In this document: in pieces, positions 33,988-41,233 of the stretch | How the letters are laid out: every line of letters begins with the position of its first letter | Numbering within the stretch: the first letter of the stretch is position 1 | Assembly: GCA_965116665.1 (NCBI GenBank) | Contig: OZ220709.1 | Span: forward strand, 1,054,001-1,118,000 | Reading direction: 5' to 3' | Length of the DNA stretch: 64,000 nucleotides | DNA from: Aldehydirespirator sp965116665 | Lineage (GTDB): Bacteria; Actinomycetota; Acidimicrobiia; Acidimicrobiales; Aldehydirespiratoraceae | The notes under the pieces: model-generated | What the model was told of the DNA's origin: nothing | Databases searched by the model: none | Seen by the model: only the letters and a program-made list of their open reading frames with translations | Program-made: the position numbers and the translations under genes

Positions 33988-35517
33988 GTGTTCGGATGTA
34001 TTGAGCGCAGCGCCTATTGCGGTTGGGCAATTCTTCCGGCCGTTCTCGCTGCTGCTCTGCTGATGGGCTGCACGGTAGTCGAGTCCCCGGCTGCGGAGAC
34101 ATCCACCGAAGCGCCCACGCTGACCGTCCACCGCAACGCGTCGGATGCCGACGAAGTGGAGAATACGGAGTTAGACATCGCTGCGCCGCCGCTGATCGCC
34201 CCCGACGACCTGGCGACGGAGCCTGTCGCCTATTTGGACTGCGATTTCTCCGATCATGCCGAACATGCTCTGGATGCGGTATGGCAGGTGAAGTCAGGCC
34301 TCGGCAGCGGCACAGCGTTCCACGTCGGCGATGGGCAGTGGCTCACCGCCGAACACGTTGTGTCTGGAAGCAGCGCCGCCACCCTTCACAACGGCGGGGC
34401 TTCGATCAGGGCCACAGTCGTGGCCGTCAACAGGGCGGGCGACACGGCCCTGCTACTCACATCGTCGGGTCCCAACCGGCTGGAGTTCGGCAGTCTCGCA
34501 GACATCGGTCCGGGGCATCAGGCCTACGCGGTTGGGTTCCCGCTTTATGACGCCCCCCAAGCTTCCATTTCCCGAGGCATCGTGTCCCGGATCGAACGGC
34601 ATGCTGGGCTAGAGGATGTGATCCTCACCGATGCCGCGGTCAACCCAGGCAACAGTGGCGGGCCTCTGCTCAATGAGTGCGGTCAGGTGATCGGCATGAA
34701 CGTCTCACGGCTCACAGAAGACGACGCAGTGGGACTCAACTACGCGATCGCTGAGCCCACCCTCAGGAGACGTTTGGCCCAACTCGGTGGCACCACTACC
34801 GAGAATCCAACCGCACCGACCACACAACGGGTCGCTCCTACGACCACGATCGCTGCGCCGGCCACTACTGAGCGCGCTGCCCCTAGGGCTAAGGGCCAGG
34901 GTGAGATTCCCAGGGTTCCTTCGATTCGGGGCCGTAACCGGGTCGACGCCGAGGAGATACTCAGGAACGCCGGCTTCGGTGTGATCGTGATCGAAGGCCC
35001 CAGCCAGGCCGAGGCCGGCACCGTGGTCTTCCAGGAGCCGGCGGCCGGCACCGAGATCACCGAGGGCGACCTGGTGGTGACCATCACCGTCTCCACCGGC
35101 CCGGGCCAGATCTTCGTGCCCGACGTCCGGGAACAGTCGCCCTTCGACGCGATCCAGACGCTGATCGGTCAGGGGTTCCGGGTCGCCGAGCGGCGGGAGC
35201 CGTCGACCGATGTCCCGGAGGGAGAGATCATCGACACCGACCCGCCGCACGGCTTCCCGGTGTCGGCGGGGCTGGAGGTGTTCATCATCATCTCGGACGG
35301 GCCTCCGCTGGTGACTATCCCCGACGTGCAGGGCCTGCTGTTCGACACCGGGAGGCTGGCTATTGAGCGTGAGGGCCTGTTGATCGGGACGGTCACGTTC
35401 GAGCCGGTTGAGCCGGGATCCACCGATGTGGGCCGCATCCTGGCCCAGAGCCCGCCGCCCGACCTTGAGGTGGCGACCGAGACGGCGGTGGACGTCGTGG
35501 TGGGAGAACTGTCCTAA
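33988..35517 (+). CDS. Secreted lipoprotein serine protease with C-terminal PASTA domains
   Basis: The 509-residue protein has a signal peptide with lipobox LLMGC, a trypsin-like protease domain (about 85-265) with the triad in TAEHVVSG (His), GDTALLLT (Asp) and NPGNSGGPLL (Ser), a Thr/Pro-rich linker (about 268-305) and three PASTA repeats (from about 308, 375 and 445; IPRVPSIRGRN, IFVPDVREQSP, VTIPDVQGLLF). PASTA domains bind peptidoglycan or muropeptides, usually in Ser/Thr kinases or PBPs; joining them to a protease suggests cell-wall-localised proteolysis. Codon choice before about 34,900 looks less GC-biased than its neighbours, while the PASTA part is strongly GC-biased. Confidence 0.85.
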   Translation: MFGCIERSAYCGWAILPAVLAAALLMGCTVVESPAAETSTEAPTLTVHRNASDADEVENTELDIAAPPLIAPDDLATEPVAYLDCDFSDHAEHALDAVWQVKSGLGSGTAFHVGDGQWLTAEHVVSGSSAATLHNGGASIRATVVAVNRAGDTALLLTSSGPNRLEFGSLADIGPGHQAYAVGFPLYDAPQASISRGIVSRIERHAGLEDVILTDAAVNPGNSGGPLLNECGQVIGMNVSRLTEDDAVGLNYAIAEPTLRRRLAQLGGTTTENPTAPTTQRVAPTTTIAAPATTERAAPRAKGQGEIPRVPSIRGRNRVDAEEILRNAGFGVIVIEGPSQAEAGTVVFQEPAAGTEITEGDLVVTITVSTGPGQIFVPDVREQSPFDAIQTLIGQGFRVAERREPSTDVPEGEIIDTDPPHGFPVSAGLEVFIIISDGPPLVTIPDVQGLLFDTGRLAIEREGLLIGTVTFEPVEPGSTDVGRILAQSPPPDLEVATETAVDVVVGELS

Positions 35518-36035
35518 GCCAGTCCGACGAGTTGACAATGGCTCGCAGGAGGGGGTGGCCAGCGCCATTAGCCGTCTAGAGGATGCATCGTCAGCCCGGG
35601 CGCGGCCCGGCATCGGATACAGGGCATCAAGTCCACGGGCGAGAACTCTGAGTCGTAGGGGCGAGCGCATCCGAGGCGCTCCCGCTATTGGTTGGCAAGC
35701 CGGGGTTCATTGGGACGCTGGCGGTGATCCGCTTCTTGTCAGCCGGAGTTCACCGCCCATCGCCCAGATCATCGCCTCGACGAGCGGCGCAGTAGGGAGA
35801 TCCATGTAGACCACCGACGCGGCCGACGTTGTGGGATGACCAGCACCTGCGACTCCGTTTCGACCATCATCACCGGCATATCACGGAGTGACGCCAGTGG
35901 GAAGTCTTGCTCGGCGCCATCGACGATTCGTTTCAGCGCTTGCTCCGCGACTGTGGCAGACTCCTTCGGCAGTTCGTCAGTCAGTCGCTGCAACATCTCT
36001 ACTGCTCGCTGCTCCCGGAACTCGCCGAGAAGTTG
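35518..36035 (+). other. About 0.5 kb with no convincing plus-strand gene
   Basis: Between the protease-PASTA stop and the HicB-like start no well-supported plus-strand gene is seen. Base use is less GC-rich than the flanks. A doubtful minus-strand frame (35769-35996) and a second minus frame shifted by one base next to it (encoding MDLPTAPLVEAMIWAMGGEL, near 35,710-35,805) may be the two halves of a decayed gene. Confidence 0.5.
35769..35996 (-). pseudogene. Doubtful minus-strand frame, possible decayed small gene
   Basis: The 75-residue frame begins MLQRLTDELPKESATVAEQALKRI-like and contains LASLRDMPVMMVETESQVLVIPQ, which reads like a real protein, but then turns into an arginine/serine-rich tail (LLRRSSRR). 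A one-base shift near 35,810 would instead continue with VVYMDLPTAPLVEAMIWAMGG and stop after another 20 residues. This suggests a frameshifted antitoxin-like remnant. No family recognised; it may also be noise. A longer start at 36047 would overlap the HicB-like gene. Confidence 0.25.
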
Positions 36036-36293
36036 ATGGTTGAGCACGAGTACCGCTATTGGACCGAGTGGTCAGAAGAGGACGGAGAGTGGGTCGGCCT
36101 CTGCGACGGGTTTCTCCTGGTCAGCTGGCTCGAGCCGGATCGAGAGGCGGCCGAGGCGGGGATCCGGGCCGTGGTCGCCGAGGCGCTCGAGCACGTGTGG
36201 GCGCAGGGCAGGCCGCTTCCCGAACCCGGCGTGAAGTGGCCCCCGCAACAGTCGGATCACCGCGGCCGAGCCACATCGGAACCGCTGGCATAG
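36036..36293 (+). CDS. HicB-like antitoxin-family protein, no HicA partner
   Basis: The 85-residue protein reads VEHEYRYWTEWSEEDGEW then VGLCDGFLLVSWLE and EAAEAGIRAVVAEALEHV, the partial RNase-H-like fold of HicB/DUF1902 proteins. HicB normally neutralises a HicA RNase of about 60 residues encoded next door; no GSHxxF-type HicA frame is visible on either side. It is therefore an orphan, a relic, or a member with another job. It faces the XRE gene tail to tail. Confidence 0.7.
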   Translation: MVEHEYRYWTEWSEEDGEWVGLCDGFLLVSWLEPDREAAEAGIRAVVAEALEHVWAQGRPLPEPGVKWPPQQSDHRGRATSEPLA

Positions 36294-36303
36294 GAAGTAT
36301 GCG

Positions 36304-36705
36304 TTACTGCTCAGAGCCGATGAGAAGTTGGATGGGCTCGGCGTCGGGGAACGTTACGATGAGTTGAAGCTCGCCTCCGGTAGCTCTTATGAACGAGCGG
36401 AGCGTTGATAGCAGCATGTTGCTGCGGTGTTCCAGTCTCGACACCTCGGACTGGTCCATCCCCAAGAGTTCGGCGAGGGTTGCCTGCGTCAACGCACGCG
36501 CCCGGCGCACTTGAGCGAGTGTCGCCTGATGCGCGTCGATCTCTGCCAGGGCCGCGTTGAAGCGCGTCCGCGCTCGCGTGTCAGCGTACACCTGGTCGTA
36601 GAGGGTCCGGGGTGTGATCTTGTCCTGCCACGCGTCAGGAGGCACCTCATCGGTTGAGGCATCATCTGCTGGCAGTTGTCTTGTACGTGCTTCTTCCATC
36701 TCCAT
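36304..36705 (-). CDS. XRE-family HTH antitoxin (HigA-like)
   Basis: The 133-residue protein has a lambda-repressor-type helix-turn-helix (about 67-105; ALTQATLAELLGMDQSEVSRLEH) and a C-terminal GGELQLIVTFPD extension typical of HigA-like antitoxins encoded after a HigB toxin. It should bind the toxin and repress the shared promoter. The ATG at 36705 has no clear ribosome site. It is separated from the toxin gene by an unusual 203-base spacer, not overlapped with it as is common. Confidence 0.82.
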   Translation of the reverse strand: MEMEEARTRQLPADDASTDEVPPDAWQDKITPRTLYDQVYADTRARTRFNAALAEIDAHQATLAQVRRARALTQATLAELLGMDQSEVSRLEHRSNMLLSTLRSFIRATGGELQLIVTFPDAEPIQLLIGSEQ

Positions 36706-36908
36706 GCCGTCTTGTGTTCGCCTTTCGTGTCTTGCCCTTCTTGTTGTCGCCCTCGTGTTGCGCCTATTATCTTGCCCTTCGGTGGTTGGGCGTTCGTCTT
36801 GTTCGGCGCTTCTGTTCCTGGCATTCGATCTCTTGGGACTTTCTTGCTGGCGTGGTGTTTCTCGGCTTGGCTGAACTCTGCTGGTTGGTTACCTCCTCTC
36901 GTAGTTAC
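36706..36908 (-). other. T-poor, purine-rich spacer between toxin and antitoxin genes
   Basis: Read on the minus (transcribed) strand this 203-base spacer is rich in A, G and C and very poor in T. It contains a perfect anti-16S match, AGGAGGT, at 36891-36897, 12 bases after the toxin stop, with no start codon within 30 bases. A frame starting at 36824 encodes a lysine- and glutamine-rich chain with no resemblance to known proteins and is not called. Confidence 0.5.
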
Positions 36909-37349
36909 CTATTGGCCGCCGCGTTTGACGATCGGCTGACAGTCGGAATGGTGTCGGCACCATTGCTCTAGACGTTCCTCTGCCCGCTGGACATGAGGCG
37001 GATACCAACGGTTGCCGAGTCGAGTCTTGTCACCGCCGACGAGGACTACTGCGGCCTCTCCGCCCTTGCTGTCGGCCACGAATGCAAAGAGGAGGCGCAG
37101 TACAGGGGGAGCGTCGGCGTAGGGCGTGGTCGTTGTCGGTGGCGTGCGTCGCAGCGCGTGCATGTCGTAGCGCGAGGACACGACCTCGTGGCACTCGGGG
37201 TCGCCGAGGTCGCGACCGTGCGTCTCCAAGGCCATCAGCAGGGCCGCGACTTCAGCTTGCACCTCCCACCAGTCCACTCCGTCGTCGGTGTCCTCACCCG
37301 AGAGCGACCGCAGCCAGCCATCGAAGAGAGGGTGGAGATAGATGTCCAC
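36909..37349 (-). CDS. HigB/RelE-like toxin (phage-derived Gp49-like family)
   Basis: The 146-residue protein begins VDIYLHPLFDGWLRSL and includes VQAEVAALLMALETHGRDLG, SSRYDMHALR, LRLLFAFVADSKGGEAAVVLVGGDK and a C-terminal RWYPPHVQRAEERLEQW helix. This is the pattern of the Gp49/HigB group of ribosome-dependent mRNA interferases. A TAGACT hexamer 7 bases before the GTG and paired repeats upstream support this start. The antitoxin-like XRE gene is downstream on the same strand, the HigB-then-HigA order. Confidence 0.8.
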   Translation of the reverse strand: MDIYLHPLFDGWLRSLSGEDTDDGVDWWEVQAEVAALLMALETHGRDLGDPECHEVVSSRYDMHALRRTPPTTTTPYADAPPVLRLLFAFVADSKGGEAAVVLVGGDKTRLGNRWYPPHVQRAEERLEQWCRHHSDCQPIVKRGGQ

Positions 37350-37356
37350 ATCATGC

Positions 37357-37385
37357 AGTCTAACACATATGTTATCGAACACATA
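37357..37385 (-). promoter_or_regulatory. Toxin-antitoxin promoter and candidate operator
   Basis: On the minus strand TAGACT (37362-37357) ends 7 bases before the toxin GTG. Two exact copies of AACACATA on the plus strand (37362-37369 and 37378-37385) are spaced 16 bases apart and cover the -10 edge to -35 region, where an XRE repressor would block RNA polymerase. Confidence 0.5.
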
Positions 37386-37502
37386 CACCTGCTCGTCACG
37401 CGGTGAAGCGCGCCGTCGCCTCGGACCAGCTAGCGATGCGGGAGTACGCTGACGCTCAGATGTTCGCGGGAAGCAGGCCCGACGATGGAAAGGGACGGCT
37501 AG

Positions 37503-38474
37503 GTGGACGTGTCGGTGCTGGCCGAGGCGGTGGAACTCACCACCCACAGGGTGCCGTACGTGCTGGCCACGGTGGTGTGGCGGCGGGGCCCGTCGTCGGG
37601 ACGGCAGGGCTCCAAGGCTGTCGTGCTGGCCGACGGCACGGTTCGGGGCTGGCTGGGCGGCGCCTGCGCGGAGCCTTCGGTGGTGCGTCACGCGCGCCAG
37701 TGCCTGGAGACCGGTGAGCCGGCGCTGCTGTTCCTGGGCCAACCCGACGAGCTCGACGGGCGATCCCAGGAGGGAGTTCGCTCGATAGCCATGGCCTGTG
37801 AGTCCGAGGGAGCGCTGGAGGTGTACCTGGAGCCGCACCGTCCCGAGCCCCAGGTAGTGGTGGTGGGCCGGTCGCCGGCGGTGGACGCGCTGGCCGAGAT
37901 GGCCATCGCGCTGGGCTGGGGGGCCACCATCGTTGACGACGGCGGCCATCCCGACGAGCACGCCCGTCCCGAGATCGTCAGGACCAAGATCGACCTGTCG
38001 GACCTCGGCATCGACGGCGCCACCGCGGTTGTAGTGGCCACCCAGGGCCACTACGACGACCTGGCCCTGGAGGCCGCCCTCGCCCATGACCCCGGCTACA
38101 TCGGCCTGGTCGCCTCACAGAAGCGGGCCGCGGCGGTCATCGACCATCTCACAGACAGGGGAGTGACCCGCTCGGAGACAGACCGCGTGCACGCCCCGGC
38201 AGGGTTGGACCTGGGCGCGGTGGCCAACGCCGAGATCGCGGTGGCGGTCATGGCCGAACTGGTGGCCCGACGGGCTCGAGGCGAGCTGGTAGCGACCGGA
38301 CCCGGACCGGCCCCGACACGGGCCGAGGCCATAGACCCGGTGTGCGGAATGACGGTGCTGGTCGACGACGCCAAGTACCACACCGTCCACGAGGGCGCCG
38401 ACTACTGGTTCTGCGCCCCCGGCTGCCTGAAAGCCTTCACGTCGGACCCTCGGGCCTATCTAGCCCCGGCCTGA
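37503..38474 (+). CDS. XdhC/CoxI-family molybdenum-cofactor maturation protein with C-terminal YHS domain
   Basis: XdhC/CoxI proteins deliver or modify molybdenum cofactor for xanthine-dehydrogenase-type enzymes; in cox clusters they help mature CoxL. The 323-residue protein has the XdhC N-terminal domain (RRGPSSGRQGSKAVVLADG and GWLGGACAEPSV), a Rossmann domain (PQVVVVGRSPAVDALAEMA, then VATQGHYDDLALEAAL and YIGLVASQKR), and a YHS domain (about 277-323; DPVCGMTVLVDD, HEGADYWFCAPGC). YHS domains bind metal, often copper. The GTG start follows GAAAGGGACGG. It is 3.6 kb downstream of coxL, beyond the toxin-antitoxin island. Confidence 0.88.
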   Translation: MDVSVLAEAVELTTHRVPYVLATVVWRRGPSSGRQGSKAVVLADGTVRGWLGGACAEPSVVRHARQCLETGEPALLFLGQPDELDGRSQEGVRSIAMACESEGALEVYLEPHRPEPQVVVVGRSPAVDALAEMAIALGWGATIVDDGGHPDEHARPEIVRTKIDLSDLGIDGATAVVVATQGHYDDLALEAALAHDPGYIGLVASQKRAAAVIDHLTDRGVTRSETDRVHAPAGLDLGAVANAEIAVAVMAELVARRARGELVATGPGPAPTRAEAIDPVCGMTVLVDDAKYHTVHEGADYWFCAPGCLKAFTSDPRAYLAPA

Positions 38475-38557
38475 TCTGCCGCAGCGGCCGCACCCGGCCC
38501 CGCGGCCCCCGCTCAATCGCTCGCCGCAGCATGCCGTACCGTCACAGGGGGTGCCGT

Positions 38558-38563
38558 TAGCGT
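38558..38563 (+). promoter_or_regulatory. -10-like hexamer for the EamA gene
   Basis: TAGCGT ends 6 bases before the ATG. Confidence 0.45.
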
Positions 38564-38569
38564 GGCCCG

Positions 38570-39484
38570 ATGACTGTGGAGCATCCGGGCGACCGGAGGC
38601 GGCTGGGGTGGCTGCTGGCCGGGGTGGGGATGCTGTCGGTCTCCACGGACTCGCTCTGGGTCCGAGTGTCGGAGGCCGGCCCGCTGGACGTTGCCTTCCT
38701 GGTGTCGTGCTGCGCGCTGGTGGTGCACTCCACCTTCGGGCGGTGGTTCGACCGGCGCCCGGCGCTGGAGTCGCTGCGGACCCACCGGTTGCCGATCATG
38801 GCCGTGGCAATTCTCGCGTCGGTGAGCCAACTCTGTTTCATCACCGCCATCACCGAGACCCGGGTGGCCAACGTGGTGGCCATCGTGGCCGCCGCTCCCC
38901 TGATGGCCTCGCTGTGCGCCCGGCTGTTCCTGGGGGAGCCCATCACCCGGCGGGTGGCCGTAGCCATCACCTTGACCATGGCGGGCATCGGGGTGATCGT
39001 GTCGAGTTCGGTGGGAGAGCCGACGCTGAGGGGCGACTTCCTGGCGCTGGCGGCGGTGATGTGCTTCGCCGGGACCATGACCATCTGGCGGCGCTTCCCG
39101 GACGTGAGCCGCCGGGCTGCGCTGTTCCTAAGCGCGGCCATCGTCGTGGTTGTCACGAGCTTGGCGGCATCTCCGTTCTCGCTCGACGCGCGGGCCTACC
39201 TGGCTATCGCGGCCATGGGCCTGTGCTTCAACCCCTTGGGCCGGCTGGCCAACTCGAACGCCCTGCGCTTCGCCCCGGTCTCGGAGGTCTCGCTGTTCGC
39301 GCCGACCGAGACGGTGGCCGGGACAGTGTGGGCCGCATTGTTCCTCTCGGAGCTGCCCGGTGCCAGCACGGTGGCCGGCGCGGCGGTGGTGCTGGCCGGC
39401 GTGTTCTACGGCACGGTCGCGGCCGGCCGTTCGAGACGCGAGCGGCCGGGTCCGGGCGGGGTGATTCGTAGGCTGGCACCGTGA
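38570..39484 (+). CDS. EamA/DMT-superfamily transporter
   Basis: The 304-residue protein has ten predicted helices and two EamA repeats, the first ending with ITETRVANVVAIVAAAPLMASLCARLFLGEPI, the second with SEVSLFAPTETVAGTVWAALFLSELPG. These transporters export metabolites such as amino acids or nucleosides; substrate cannot be read. Its stop overlaps the GTG of dtd (GTGA). Confidence 0.9.
   Translation: MTVEHPGDRRRLGWLLAGVGMLSVSTDSLWVRVSEAGPLDVAFLVSCCALVVHSTFGRWFDRRPALESLRTHRLPIMAVAILASVSQLCFITAITETRVANVVAIVAAAPLMASLCARLFLGEPITRRVAVAITLTMAGIGVIVSSSVGEPTLRGDFLALAAVMCFAGTMTIWRRFPDVSRRAALFLSAAIVVVVTSLAASPFSLDARAYLAIAAMGLCFNPLGRLANSNALRFAPVSEVSLFAPTETVAGTVWAALFLSELPGASTVAGAAVVLAGVFYGTVAAGRSRRERPGPGGVIRRLAP
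39469..39474 (+). promoter_or_regulatory. -10-like hexamer for dtd
   Basis: TAGGCT lies inside the end of the EamA gene and ends 6 bases before the GTG of dtd, so dtd may have its own leaderless transcript. Confidence 0.4.
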
Positions 39485-39918
39485 GAGCTCTGGTCCAGCG
39501 GGCGGCCGAAGCCCGGGTGCGGGTGGACGGCCAGGTCATCGGCGAGATCGGTCCGGGCCTGTGCTGCCTGGTCGGGGTGACCCACGGCGACGACCATCAC
39601 GACGCGGTGAAACTGGCGGCCAAGCTGTGGAACCTGCGCATCTTCGCCGACGAGAACGGCCACATGAACCGGTCGGTGGCCAGCACCAGCCGCGAGCTGC
39701 TGGTGGTAAGCCAGTTCACGCTCTACGGCGACACCCGCAAGGGCCGCCGGCCGTCGTTCATCGCGGCGGCCGCGCCGGATGAGGCCAACCGGCTGATCGA
39801 CGAGCTCGTGGCCGAACTGCGTCGCTTGGGGGCCACCGTGGCCACCGGCTCCTTCGGGGCTGACATGGCGGTCGAGTTGACCAACGACGGCCCCGTCACC
39901 CTGATGCTTGAAGTCTGA
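39481..39918 (+). CDS. dtd: D-aminoacyl-tRNA deacylase
   Basis: DTD removes D-amino acids (and glycine mischarged on tRNA-Ala) from tRNA. The two active-site motifs are exact: SQFTLYGDTRKGRRPSF and NDGPVTLMLEV. Length is 145 residues, normal for the family. The start RALVQRAAEARVRVDG fits. The neighbourhood is accessory and gives no extra clue. Confidence 0.96.
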   Translation: MRALVQRAAEARVRVDGQVIGEIGPGLCCLVGVTHGDDHHDAVKLAAKLWNLRIFADENGHMNRSVASTSRELLVVSQFTLYGDTRKGRRPSFIAAAAPDEANRLIDELVAELRRLGATVATGSFGADMAVELTNDGPVTLMLEV

Positions 39919-39979
39919 CCCGGCAGGCCGCTGCCCCTAGGATCGACGCCCGGCCCGAACCGAAGCCAGAGGTGCATCA

Positions 39980-40240
39980 GTGACGGAACGCAGCATCCAC
40001 ATCCGCACCTGCCCGCTGTGCGAGGCCATGTGCGGGCTGGAAGTGCACCACGCCGGCGGCGAAGTCAAGCTGATCCGCCCCAACCGCAACGACGTGTGGT
40101 CCAAGGGCTACATCTGCCCGAAGGGCACCACCCTGGGGCACCTTCACGCCGACCCCGACCGCCTGCGCGTGCCCCTGGTGCGCAACGCATCGGGCGACTT
40201 CGTGGAGACAGGCTGGGGCGAAGCGTTGGAGCGAAGGTGA
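39980..40240 (+). pseudogene. Truncated molybdopterin oxidoreductase N-terminus
   Basis: The 86-residue frame begins with the 4Fe-4S binding domain of bis-MGD oxidoreductases: CPLCEAMCGL, then WSKGYICPKGTTLGHLHADPDRLRVPLVR and SGDFVETGWGEALERR. In intact family members the W.EAL helix leads into several hundred more residues. Here the frame stops at TGA, overlapping the GTG of an unrelated SDR gene. The remainder is absent, so it is a remnant left by a deletion or rearrangement, although a short expressed protein is possible. All four cluster cysteines remain. Confidence 0.85.
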
Positions 40241-41196
40241 GCGGGTTCGATCGGGAGACGACCGTCGATCAGGTCCTCGACGGCATGGACCTGTCCGGGC
40301 GGGTGTTCGTCGTCACCGGATCGTCGAGCGGGCTGGGAGAGGAGTCGGCCCGGGGGTTGTCGACCCGGGGCGCGCACGTCGCCATGGCGGCCCGCGACGC
40401 CGTCCGCAACGCCGAGGCCGCGGCGAGAGTCCGCGCCGCGGTCCCGAACGCCGAGCTGTCCCTCCACGAGCTGGACCTCGCCGACCTGTCCAGCGTGTCC
40501 CGGTTCGCCGAACAGGCCGCCGACGTCTTCGACCGCATCGACGTCCTGATCAACAACGCCGGCGTGATGGCCTGCCCCGAGGGCCGCACCGCCGACGGCT
40601 TCGAGACGCAGTTCGGCACCAACCACCTCGGCCACTTCGCGCTGACCCTCCGGCTGATGCCGCGGCTGTGCCGGGCTGAGGGTCCCAGGGTGGTGACCCT
40701 GTCGTCGGGCGGGCACCGGATAGCCGACGTAGACCTCGTCGATCCCAACTTCGAGACGACCCCGTATGACGCCTGGGTGGCCTACGGGCGGTCCAAGAGC
40801 GCCAACGCGCACTTCGCGGCCGAGCTCGCACGCCGCTCCGGCGACCGGGTGCTGTCGTTCTCCGTCCATCCGGGCGCGATCGCCACCAGGCTCGGCCGGC
40901 ACATGACGCCGGAGCTCACCGAGGTGCTGATGGCGCGGATGCGGGCCAGCGCCTCGCGGCAGGGCGGGCGCTCCGGCGGCGGCATGAGCTTCAAGAGCGT
41001 CGAGGCGGGCGCGGCCACGCAGGTATGGGCGGCAACCTCGACCGACCTGTCAGCCCACAACGGCGGCTACCTGGCCGACTGCGGTCCGACCGCTCCCGGC
41101 CCCGGAGACCGGGGCTACGAGCCGTGGATTGCCGAACCGGCCACCGCCGGGCGGTTGTGGGAGCTGAGCGAGAGTCTGGTCGGACTCTCGCTCTGA
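40237..41196 (+). CDS. Short-chain dehydrogenase/reductase, retinol-dehydrogenase-like
   Basis: The 319-residue protein has the Rossmann motif TGSSSGLGEE (near 25-34), NNAGVM, the serine in TLSSGGHRI, and the catalytic YGRSK. The layout, with a long insert after the serine (DVDLVDPNF), matches SDRs of the retinol dehydrogenase/WW-domain oxidoreductase-like group. The GTG start overlaps the stop of the truncated oxidoreductase. A longer upstream frame to 40018 lies within the remnant and is rejected. Substrate unknown. Confidence 0.88.
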   Translation: MSGFDRETTVDQVLDGMDLSGRVFVVTGSSSGLGEESARGLSTRGAHVAMAARDAVRNAEAAARVRAAVPNAELSLHELDLADLSSVSRFAEQAADVFDRIDVLINNAGVMACPEGRTADGFETQFGTNHLGHFALTLRLMPRLCRAEGPRVVTLSSGGHRIADVDLVDPNFETTPYDAWVAYGRSKSANAHFAAELARRSGDRVLSFSVHPGAIATRLGRHMTPELTEVLMARMRASASRQGGRSGGGMSFKSVEAGAATQVWAATSTDLSAHNGGYLADCGPTAPGPGDRGYEPWIAEPATAGRLWELSESLVGLSL

Positions 41197-41220
41197 TTCC
41201 TGACCACCGCGGCTGCGGGC

Positions 41221-41226
41221 TACCCT
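41221..41226 (+). promoter_or_regulatory. -10-like hexamer for the second SDR
   Basis: TACCCT ends 7 bases before the ATG. Confidence 0.4.
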
Positions 41227-41233
41227 CCGTCCC

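Noticed and set aside
35836..36036. 66-residue serine-rich plus-strand frame
   Set aside because: Opposite-strand reading of the doubtful minus frame; no start signal and low complexity.
36614..36971. Plus-strand frames rich in Cys, Leu and Phe over the toxin-antitoxin spacer
   Set aside because: They arise from the pyrimidine-rich strand opposite the purine-rich spacer and show no ribosome site or family pattern.
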